Below the pieces are notes generated by a model. The model was not told the DNA's origin and searched no databases. It worked only from the letters and a program-made list of their open reading frames with translations. DNA of 64,000 nt, from NCBI RefSeq assembly GCF_910592395.1, contig NC_088322.1, forward strand, positions 14,255,431 through 14,319,430. The letters run 5' to 3'. Within the stretch, counting starts at the first letter, position 1, and each line of letters opens with the position of its first letter. Origin of the DNA: Lineus longissimus (lineage: Eukaryota > Nemertea > Pilidiophora > Heteronemertea > Lineidae). The position numbers and the translations under genes are program-made. Below, piece after piece: positions 54,146 through 64,000 of the stretch.

Positions 54146-55543
54146 TTATGAAAGATTGTACAACCAGATGTTAGGTTTATTCTCGCCGTACTCTAGGGCA
54201 AACTGATCCCCCTGCGCGCAGCTCGAAGGAGAGTAACTATTCCTCGCTTCCTTCTCAGCAAAACCAACTTCCTTCATCAGCACTGGCCCGCTCCCTTGTT
54301 GCCTTTCCAACACCTGATAAACTTTCACGGTCTGATCCACGCTGCCCGTGGCGAAGACCTCGCCTGAGCTACCGATGGCGACGTCGGTGCAGCTGAAGCG
54401 CGCCACCCCGTGAGGGTCAGACGATACTTTCATCAGGGCCGTGCCATCCCAATGATATTTACCTATGTGGTCGTCTGCTGCCACGTAAATGATTTTCTCT
54501 GCCTTAGAATAGGATATCCCGCCAGTCTTTTCTAGCTTTACAGTCTGAACTTGGGCACCCTCGGGGTTAAATACGAGCAGTTGCCCTTGAGGATCCCCAT
54601 GGACGATGAAGATATACCCCTTTTCAGAAGTCTCCAAAAACAGCATCTCTTCTTTGATCGTCTGGTCAACTTTGATATGGATATCTCGTGCTTGCGCTGG
54701 AGTGTCAGCATCCGGAGTGAATACCCGGATGATAGGGTCCTCTTTTCTTAGGACCATGATATCTCCTGTTGACGTCACAGTCATGTCTATGGCCGGTTCA
54801 ACTCGGTCTTTGATTATCTTGGAAGGCATAATGGACGTAGTCTTCCAGATGTAGAGAGTGTCCGCATTAAAATCGTCTTCGCATCTGCCAAGGGCGGTCA
54901 CACGGCGATCTGGGATGAACCTTTAAAGATTTAAAAGCAACTTTCTGAAGAAAAAACACCAGCAGTCCCGTTGTTTTAGATTAAAACCACCAGGAATCTA
55001 GGCTATTTAGCAGTTTTTCGCCGTTTAGACTGGCGTTTGTTAAAGCTCAAACACCCAGTTGTAAAAGCAAAAGGAAGAGCCAAACAACTTTGTATGGCGT
55101 CAATCGGAAGTTCAGTCTCACCTCTTATCCCAGACTCGGTACAGTGAAACTTTAAGAGACTTCTGTAACGACCTTGACTTTATGAATGGCCCTGACCTTG
55201 TGAAAGGCATTGACCATGCAAATTACTTTGACTATATGCTTGATGGCCTTGGCCTTTAAAATATCTTGACCTGTTATACGTTTCTAGTGTATTCAATAAT
55301 GCGACAGCATTCGTTTACAGTCGACTCCAAGTCGCTAGTAACATCCCTGAATTCGTGTAAGTTGCGCGCAACCTACGAGGTACCAAGCACGCAGGTTACA
55401 CGAATGTGCTGCGTGGAAACGCGGCGTAAATCATCGCAGACGCATTACATTTACCTGATTTTATCCACAGTCCGACACTGACGCTTCCCAAGGCCGAATG
55501 TCAAGTTCTTCAGTTTCTTCATCAATGAGAATTCGGTGGCCAT
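54146..55543 (-). CDS. Predicted beta-propeller protein, two exons
   Basis: Minus-strand exons 55543-55455 (MATEFSLMKKLKNLTFGLGKRQ...) and 54920-54146 join in phase (KIR-FIPDRRVTALG) to 287 residues. Repeated blade-like segments alternate hydrophobic strands and turns: AIDMTVTSTGDIMVLRKEDP, EKGYIFIVHGDPQGQLLVFN, AEKIIYVAADDHIGKYHWDG and CTDVAIGSSGEVFATGSVDQ. The last resembles a WD/NHL blade followed by TVKVYQVL. That gives about five or six blades. No enzymatic or adaptor domain was seen, and I cannot name the family. The acceptor at 54920 (CTTTAAAG|GTTC) was chosen because a nearby CCCAG acceptor breaks the frame. An acceptor just before the ATG (TTTTCAG) suggests a non-coding upstream exon. 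It may be a distant relative of the propeller gene at 32.8-35.4 kb, but no clear paralogy is visible. Confidence 0.75.
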
Positions 55544-58500
55544 TTTGGATCTTCTGAAAATGAATTATACCAAAGGTTAAATTGTGCGTAACTGTATCAG
55601 CTTTACGACCTATTAGAAATGGAAACGTATCCGAATTTCTGATCAACCCACTAGGCCTTTAATGCACAGTTGAGTTTTTGGCGAAAACGAAGGACTTATA
55701 ATGTTGTTTGGAAGTCCTTTCTGATACCTTGTAAACACGTTTCATTGGCTACTTGCAGCTCTCTTTGATGAGGCTACTGACCCCAAACTGAGGCGCTACG
55801 TTCATGACGAGTAAAAACAATCCTTTGTATCTACCATGGTAGTGAGTTAAACGGGGAATTCGACGTGGGAAACTCATGGAAGATTAATCATCGATGGTAA
55901 TCTCTTGTGGGTGCACTGAAGGCAAGAATACTTCCAAATAGGCCTTGTATGTTGCTCTAGACAGTTTATCAAGATTTCATGATGTTTTTATCGGTGCCAA
56001 CATGATTTTGATGGACCTGGCTATCGCTTAGATGTGACTGCTATCACTTTCATTCATGATTACACATTCGACTTTAAATTAGTTATGATTATGATGATTA
56101 CAGTAGTCCAAAGATAAGCACTCTACTGTCCAGTAAAAGGTTATAAAACCTGATGCCAACGAAGGGCCGAAGAGATCCTAAAAAGCTGAGTCTAAAAAAT
56201 TGTTTATAACTCACCAAATTGTTGCGTAGGCCTGTTATGATATTTGATTTCCTGTCCTCTGAACTTCAACCAACACGACAGAGATCTTCCAAACACGGCA
56301 AAGCTTGTATTTTGCCCTCTTATCTGATATGATGATATCTCAAAGTGCCTGTCAAGACTTGACCTAAATATGTGACATTGCCATTGAGGGACAAAGGCAT
56401 AACTCTCATAAACATGCGCCAAACAATATTGTCATTGTCCGCATTTTTCAATATCGCACGCTCCAAAAAAATCCGATTAAAATTCTGCAGGAACATGTTG
56501 CGTCGCTTTTACTAAGTGTTTACGACAAAGATGTGGAACGCGAAACGTCGAAATATGCCATTCATATTCATCGATTCCGTCTTGCCGCGATCTTGCTTGT
56601 CAACAAAGTGTGCTGGACACTTGTTGCCCGGATGTTCGTACGTTTTAACACAGACAGTGTACACATTAAGCGGGTTTCGCAGGTCTCAGGAAGAGTTATG
56701 CGAACGACGAAGTATCTAAAAGTATTCTATCGACGATTATTTTAAAAATATCTCTTACAACTAAGTGTAAAAGATGATTTGCGAATATCGTGTACAAGAA
56801 TTAGCACATGACTTGGTGCCACCACGCACCTTCGTCGTTTGTACGGATTGCGAAACCTCCCTCGTGTCGCTTTTCTACCCTAGCTAGCAACGCGTGAATT
56901 CGATAAATGCGAATGTTATTTCTAATCAAAACGTTATAGAACTGATATGCCTACGTTTTGAAAATGTTGATCACGTTGTTGCTTTTATGACCATGACCAT
57001 GCTTTAATGAGCAACCTTATTGCAGTACACGCACCGTCAACCAACCGGGCGATGTATTGTGACGAATTCAAAGCTAAATTTATCATATACATGTACGCCT
57101 ATAAAGTCTGGTCAAGCTCCGAATCGGGCGTTCAACTCCTTTAGTACTTTTGATGACATGGAATAAGCTCCACGATCATTGAGCAAACTGGCCTTTGGTA
57201 GTTACTTCGTTCGCATATCGTTTTCCTCAGTTCTTATAAATTCCATGAGATGGAGGCGGGGTAACAACGGCAAAGCTAGGGAAGCATGCATTTCAAAACA
57301 GAAACCAGAAGTGGGCTGTTACTTTTTCCTTATTCGCGAATCTCAAGTAAATTACGTATTCCTGGTCCTCAATGCAAGACCCAAGTCAGTAATCCATCTG
57401 TGAGGGCTAAAAATGCAATTATCTTTTATGCAAGAACGGGCTGTGCTAACCCTAGCCATAACTGTTCGAGGATCGTCCGGGGAATAATTAGAATCAGGAA
57501 TAAGAAGAAGTTAGTAGCCAACACTTCAGCTTGATAAAAACGATCACACTAAGCAAAGCCTCTGCTGCATGTCGCATCGAGATCTCTCGCAGAGTCTCGC
57601 GCACATGGCAACTTATCACCTTTGTTGTAGTTGTTCGAGATGATGATCTCAATCGCAATTTCTTCCACATGAACGTTGAAACACATTGTTTGTAAAAAGA
57701 ATATGGTTGATTTTGATTCATAAACCTGCCTCGAAATAGCTATTGAGCGAGATCTTTTAGTATTCTTCCTCAAGCGATAACTATCACCCCAGCAGCGGAA
57801 GGAGAATCATTGCTTTATTGCGAGAAAGAACGGCACTCCGATTTTTGGTGATTTCACACAAGAAAGCGATAACAGTCTTCGGACGAGGCTACTTGTCGCA
57901 GTTCGTTGGTCCACAGGAGTGCGATATGTTGCACTCGTTTTGCCCGAATAACTCCTGTACACTTGCGCGATCCGTTGACCTGATCCTGATGTCGTAGCAA
58001 TGTATGGATCCTCACCAGAGCGTTATAAAATAGCTTATTCGACAGAAATTATGGAATCTCACCATTCGCTTTTATTGACTGCTAATGTAATTTTCTAGTA
58101 GGGGATGTTTTAATCGCCGTCTTTGCCGTTTTGATTATGACTGTGAATACATTGTGGTTATTATCATCTGGCGGTAAAAGCTGTTTTCGGCGAAATGTTT
58201 TTCACACTGAAGAAAGTGCCATGGATGTTTAGACTGTAACAATCTCGTGATGCGAGCAATAATTTCAACCTCCTGGCCCAGTAACGCCACTAACTTGGCG
58301 TTATCGCCTTCAGTTAAGCCAGTAAGGTTGTTTAATTGAAGAATTCTTGAATGCCAAGGTAAGTTAGGGCCAAGTTAGTGACTAACTTACTTAACCGATT
58401 GATGAATTACAACGCCGCTCCCGCCATCATCATGATTATCGTGAATTTCAAAATGGTTGCATGACTTGCCTGGTGGGTCGCGGGCGGACAGTCACTCCAT

Positions 58501-61500
58501 TTCCACATTGCTTTGCGGTAACCAAATTACCATACAGTACAGTTACACAAGACGTATTGGTGATTTCTAATAATGAGTGTTAAACTTGATGTAAGGGATT
58601 GTTTTCATTTGGAGCCAAGCATTGTTTCTCGTAACTGACCCCTTTCTCGGGGAGGACCAACTTATCGTAGGCCAAATCCGATCGCAGTGCTAGATGTAAC
58701 TCATTCTCGTTGAAACTTTTCTCTTCCTTGCAAAGTGTGGTGCATTGTACTCTCCATCCTAAGCCTTGGAGATCGTGAGGGCGTACCTCCACTGATATTC
58801 TGTAGAAGAGTTTGGTTGATTTTCAATATTGGTATCCTTCGATAGTAATTTCTGTGTTACCGCAAAAAGTGTCCTCTGGAAAAGCGTCTTTCCGTATCGT
58901 CTACAGAAACCAATGACCGTAGACTAAAAGCATGAAATGTTTTGTGCACTGGAAGCTTTTTCTTGAACACAGTATTTTCTCTCACATTTGCGCATAACGT
59001 GATTTACTTCTCTTCTCTATTGAAATTTCTCTCGTCGAGAAACCAAGACTCTGTCGTCTGCTCGAAAGGGGACTCTCAAATTATCATGTTACCACTGGAC
59101 ATGTACTGTGTTTCCCAATCTACAGCCTTCAGGATTAATCTGACTAGCACCGTTTGAAGCTACAGCGTAACATTAACACCATCCCACTGTCGGCCTGACA
59201 ACCGTTTCGCGAGGATAGCATCATTCTGTCCACGTCCCGTCTCACGGTCTGGGTCCGTGTTTTATACTGGATCGTATTGTGGCATAAATAATCTGGAATT
59301 CCGTTAATCTTGGAGATTGTTGTGTGGGACGTTTAGTCTTTCCTGATTGTTCACAATCAGGATTATTTGGGTAGAATCGGAGATATTCTATCGGATACTT
59401 GTATATAGTGTAAGAGGAAGTAACGTCGTGGGTTCGAATCTCATAGGATAGTTCATTGTCATTTCGTTGATCTTCGTGACAAATCATCAAGCAGTTTGGC
59501 ATTAATACTCGGATCTTGTTAAGTATCACTATTGAGGATATATTATTTTTGTTCTGGTAAGGGAACTGGTTATCGGTGAAATATAACATGTTGCGATACT
59601 GTAAGAAGTTGTGTACATGTAGATAATTTTGGCGTTACTTGAATGTTATGAATGGTAACAGATACATTTTTCTGTAGAGCACATCTTATCAATGCATGAT
59701 AGTAGGCCTTATTTGATATAGTATCAGGATACACATTGTCATATACCACCACCGCTGGGGTCAACGAAATAGAAGCTAGGGCTATGCATCTACATTTTTG
59801 TCTTGTTTGTTCAGTGTGCCAAATTAGCTAAAGGGGGGGGGGGGTATCCTATTTACTTAGTAACCTATAGTGGTTTCTTTTCCAAATACATGTAGTATGT
59901 CATTTCCTCCCATTAGTCTCTTGCTTTCCACTCTCGGCGTCCGATGTTGATGGTTGTTATTAAACCCATTCATTACGAGGGCTATCGCCTGAATACGAAA
60001 TTCTGGACAGATTTGTTGTTACCTAAATGTATGTCAGAAGCCGAATTCCATCGACCCAAAAGCTATGCAATTAGTGTCCTCCTCTCAGATACAGTCTAGC
60101 CAAAATAGGTAGTACATGTACACACCCTATTGAAATAATCATACTCAATTTCACAATCCGTTCAGTGACAAGTAAAAGGTACATGACATTGTATCACCCC
60201 GACTTTGTGAAACTTTTGTTCGGAAAGCTATTGGTCAATCGAGTTCGATACCACGAATCCGAATTTGTCCGATCGACTTGCATCGTTTCTCAGTCAATGT
60301 GACTATGTTAAGGTTTTCGTCTAAATCTAAGTCATTTATAATTCAGAAAGACGAATTTGATATCCTCGAGAGAGAGAATTCGGACTCTCTTTGTTCTACT
60401 TGAAGGACATGTCCTTTGGCATGATATTCTACATGCAGGCTTACAACTAGCCAGAAATGATCTTTCCCTGTCGTTGGATGTTTAAAATACAAAGAAGCGC
60501 ATATGATATCGCTTCAAGTGGACTTGACTTGAATAAATGACCATAAATGGAATATAAAAGACTATTTGGGGCACTGTGACCAGAAAATCCTGGACGAAAA
60601 AGCGTTATCTTACAATGATGGGAATAACACTGCATCTATCTGCCTTGTGTCTTGCTATCCAACGAGCAGTCCTTGTGCAACACCTTTAGTCTTATTCATT
60701 GTGGTTGGTAGTGATTAGAAATAAAATGCCAAGGATATGGAAAATGGGCATATTCTTGGAAAACTTAGAATACATTAGGATTTCACGAAAAGATAGAGAA
60801 GGTCTCCCTAATTGATGTCGAGTAGACTCCATAAAACCAGACCAGCCTTGGGTGTTTGGTATGCGGCCCACACGTCAAAATGAATGACTTGGGTAATCGC
60901 AACAAGAAGAGAAATATGCCATAAACACCAGGAAGGTGTTACGTTGTGATTAATATTTCAAGAAGAATACTGAATTAGATGGAAACGGATTGAGGCACAT
61001 AGACTCCAAAAGCGATAAAAAGGAAGAATTATCATTGCATCATTGCCATGCCAACAGAATGAAAAATACTTTTGGTTTTCATAAGCTTACCAACCATTTT
61101 GAAAGGTGCAGCTTTTGTATCCGTATTTTCTGGCAGTCCAACAGTTTGAATATGCCATAAAGGCTCTCGGGGGTTTTGTGGCTATGCTACATGTAACTTT
61201 TACCATCAGAATTTTGGGCTGCTTATATACCAAAACTCCCTCCGCGGCCGCCGTACCAGAGCGGGCGTATATCTAGTTTTAATGGACCATTACGTTCTAT
61301 CCTTTTGAGGTAATGGTGGTCTCTCCAAACCACGATGGCTGTCCTATGTACAAGCGATGACAGCCTAAGATTAGATCTAGATTGGTTCGTTGGATCCTCT
61401 TATCAGATTTCGAATAGAGTTCATAGCTGGATTCAAACTGTTAAGTTTTCGAAGTACTATAGTATATACAAGTACAAGGCTCAAGTTCGAAGATGATTTC

Positions 61501-61502
61501 TC
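55544..61502. other. Intergenic region
   Basis: No gene recognised. It holds short inverted repeats around 58306-58390 (CACTAACTTGGC facing GCCAAGTTAGTG), a B-box-like GGGTTCGAATCTC near 59431, and a G-run near 59836. All longer open frames here look random. Confidence 0.5.
58580..58815 (-). CDS. Candidate terminal exon, unrecognised
   Basis: Open frame after an acceptor-like CTTCTACAG on the minus strand, reading about 75 codons to a stop at 58580. It includes VRPHDLQGLGWRVQCTTLCK and AYDKLVLPEKG. Composition looks protein-like (balanced charge, Trp, Cys), but there is no matching upstream exon, no domain and no ATG near the start. It could be chance. Confidence 0.25.
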
Positions 61503-61738
61503 GCTACCAGTCCCGAGTCGAGGATATACTGGTCAAGACCCCATTCACGGACCAATCAAATAGTACTGCTGGGCAGACCAACGTAGGCAGCCTTAGCCTT
61601 GGTGAACCGCGATGTTCGTCTGGCTACCAGTCCCGAGTCGAGGATATACTGGTCAAGATCCCATTCACGGACCATTATCAAATAGTGCTGCTCGGCAGAC
61701 CAACGTAGGCAGTCTTAGCCTTGGTGAACCGCGATGTC
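61503..61738. repeat. 120-bp tandem duplication
   Basis: Copies start at GCTACCAGTCCCGAGTCGAG (61503 and 61623) and end TGGTGAACCGCGATGT. They differ by a few bases and one small indel. Confidence 0.9.
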
Positions 61739-64000
61739 CCATACTATAGCGAAGAACCTTGGACTGCTGAATCAGAATTGTAAATTTAAGTCCCGGTAGG
61801 TTATACGTTAGAGCTGGCGAGTTTTAAAAAGCTAACAAGGAAGGTTTATGGGCACCATACACTGAGTCAAAGATAAATTGAGAAATGTACGTGTTTATAA
61901 AGATACCCGCAACATCCGTCAAAGAGATGTGTACTAAAAGAGAATGCGATTTGTATTTTTTTAACCATGCAGTCCTGGTGTAAATGGGATTTATGATCCC
62001 AGGTGAGTAAGTCCGGGATGAAAAATATTTCGTAAGATCTTAATCCAAGTCTTATTTTGGCTTCTGTATAGTAATAGACTTATCCGTCATGGGAAAATCG
62101 GGCCTACAGTGGGACTGATCTTTTCAGGTGACTTTATTTTCCATCACGACGGTTGATAAATGCACGAAAGCGCGAATAAAAACATCCTGGTGTGAATAAA
62201 AGTGGTGTCATCGCGATTATTTATTTGGTGTAACAAGAGTCGGTAGCAAGACTACATAAATATCGGTGATTTCATCTGATATTATGCATAATTAAATTTG
62301 ATTGATGGAATAAGTTCGCAGTTGAGAAAAAACAACACTGTGTCGCATTATCATCACTCGCAACACGCCGAATTCATCTATCAAACAACGGGACGGCAAG
62401 TTAATTTAATTTCCTCTTTTAATTGGTTAAAAACTGTCAATTAACAACGACTGCCGAGTCAATACGGATCGCTATGTTCGTCGTCTGCACGTAATGATGT
62501 AAGTTTTGAAACATGTTGAGCTAAGGGAGGCGCAAAGCCATTCAACTACATGAAGTCGAAGTCGATGATAAATGTGAGTGGTCACAGCATGTGTCAATTT
62601 GTGTAACAGACCTCAGCAAAGGCTAAAGCAGTACGGTGTTACAAAAAGAGACATAGGCCAGTCCACTGACTAAATAATGCATTCTACCAGCGAAACATTA
62701 GATAGCCCATTTACTGTAGCCATATCAGCTTCATTTGTCTCTTAAGTTAATGAATGTATCGGAAACGAGAATAGAGTTGGTTATGAAGCTTACCTCGAAA
62801 CGAGAAGCCGTTTCATCTTCGCCCCAGGAATGAAGTTATAGTTTAGGCAGAACGCAGAAGGTTTGAGTATACTGGTGCAGATTTCATTCTTGATACAATT
62901 CCTGATAGCTGGAGAAGAACTGAGTACTTTTTTGGGGGGGGGGGGAACTTCGTGGATTGAACAGCATTTTTTCTCATGTCTTCAGCCCCATGGCAAAAAG
63001 TTAAATTTGAGGTATCTTTTTCATTTCAACAGTTCACTGATTTCACTTAAACCATCAGCATTCATTAAACTGCGGATGTAGAGGAGATACATCCGCGATA
63101 AAAACTTTCCATCAACGTTGGCTACTGCGTAACTATCAGCTGAGTTATCCTCTTAACGAATGTAGATTTGGTTGTCGCGGGAACCAGAATGGAGTTAGTT
63201 AGACTATATTGTTACAAATTTAATCCTCGATCGGATTTAAGATAACCACCGGTCAGGGACTGCGTATGTTCGTTTAACTCGCGACAGTGTGGTTGCCAGC
63301 AGCAGTTGGTTTTACTTGATAACAGGTCTTACACATGAAATACAACGTCGGCATGAACTCGAACACAAACTGGGATGGATTTCGGCTGAGGCTGGAACTA
63401 AAAATTCGGGTTGTTTATTGTAGCGTCTGGTATGGCATTTTAATCAAGGATGCCCCATTATCACCTCACACCAACCATGCCCCCCTTGCGTCTCGTTTTC
63501 CGCCGCCATTGTCATTATAAAACGAACAAATATGGAAAATGAGATGGATTTCGGGAGAGGCTGGAATTGAAAATTCGAGTAGTTTATTGTAGCGACTGGT
63601 ATGGAATGTTAGTAGGATAAACCTCGAGGGATGAAAAGCAGATTCTTATCAAGTTCGTGGGCATCAGACGTTCAAACTAGAAAGTATAATGAACGATACC
63701 AAATCAGCACAAAAGTATAAAAAAAGCTCGAAACCAATAAGGTGCAGTTACCCGCGCCCACTCTTCAAACAGCGCCTTTCTTGTGCTAAGTATTGAACCA
63801 TATCAAGGATCATCTCAAATTCAAAATCACGCTGTAGCAAAAAGAGTCGGCAAATTGTTTCCAATGATAACTGCGACATTAAGACCATCTATATGTTCAT
63901 GTGCCGCGACGAATCCCTTAGCATAACAATGGAGACTAATTCTAGACAGCATCAAGCTATTCAGGCTTCTTGTGGGAGGCGAAGCATGCTCGGCATAGGC
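61739..64000. other. Intergenic region to window end
   Basis: AT-rich with a G-run near 62935 and the direct repeats at 63.4-63.6 kb. No exon could be supported. Confidence 0.5.
63369..63622. repeat. Direct repeats of about 80 bp, 172 bases apart
   Basis: Copies at about 63369-63450 and 63541-63622 share GATGGATTTCGG, GAGGCTGGAA, AAAATTCG, GTTTATTGTAGCG and CTGGTATGG. The spacer is GC-richer and not repeated. Confidence 0.8.

Noticed and set aside
59400-59460. B-box-like GGGTTCGAATCTC as another tRNA or SINE.
   Set aside because: No convincing A box at the right distance and no arms that fold.

Overview
This is a eukaryotic, animal genome window. Genes are split into short exons with GT-AG introns and AATAAA polyadenylation signals. 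The recognisable proteins are metazoan: ATM kinase, an ankyrin-SOCS box protein, a CD225/dispanin membrane protein, and a death-domain protein. The repeat style (CGT-rich elements opening with AGCTCACCTC, tRNA-type SINEs, small inverted-repeat elements) suggests a marine invertebrate, perhaps a lophotrochozoan. The species cannot be fixed from sequence alone.

Layout. (1) About 0.4-20.6 kb, plus strand: most of an ATM gene. I traced 44 exons. Their 8,133 coding bases divide by three exactly and give about 2,710 residues, which matches human ATM from about residue 330 to its C-terminus. Only the N-terminus lies outside the window. (2) 21.6-23.1 kb, plus: a complete three-exon PLP enzyme of the serine racemase / threonine ammonia-lyase family. 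(3) 23.8-27.65 kb, plus: an ankyrin repeat and SOCS box gene with five consecutive 99-base exons, one ankyrin repeat each. (4) 29.2-30.3 kb, minus: a two-exon CD225/dispanin (IFITM-like) membrane protein with a Gln/Pro/Gly/Tyr-rich N-terminus. (5) 32.8-35.4 kb, minus: a three-exon gene joining a death domain to a predicted beta-propeller. (6) 37.6-38.3 kb: a PIF/Harbinger-like element with TAA target duplications and a Myb/SANT-like relic. (7) 41.8-50.6 kb: a satellite array of 14 units of about 526 bases, interrupted and flanked by three copies of a block of about 500 bases. (8) 53.0-54.1 kb: a dispersed repeat whose body is homologous to those blocks and carries nuclear-receptor-type half sites. 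(9) 54.1-55.5 kb, minus: a two-exon predicted beta-propeller gene. (10) 55.6-64 kb: mostly intergenic, with small duplications and one weak candidate exon.

The genes do not form one pathway. ATM (DNA-damage kinase), the ASB protein (CUL5 ubiquitin ligase receptor), the CD225 protein and the death-domain protein are loosely linked to stress or immunity, but nothing in the sequence shows that they work together. The most unusual items are a 63-base in-frame tandem repeat that re-creates an ATM splice donor three times, the death-domain/propeller fusion, the satellite built inside a dispersed repeat family, and a perfect 34-bp intronic hairpin.
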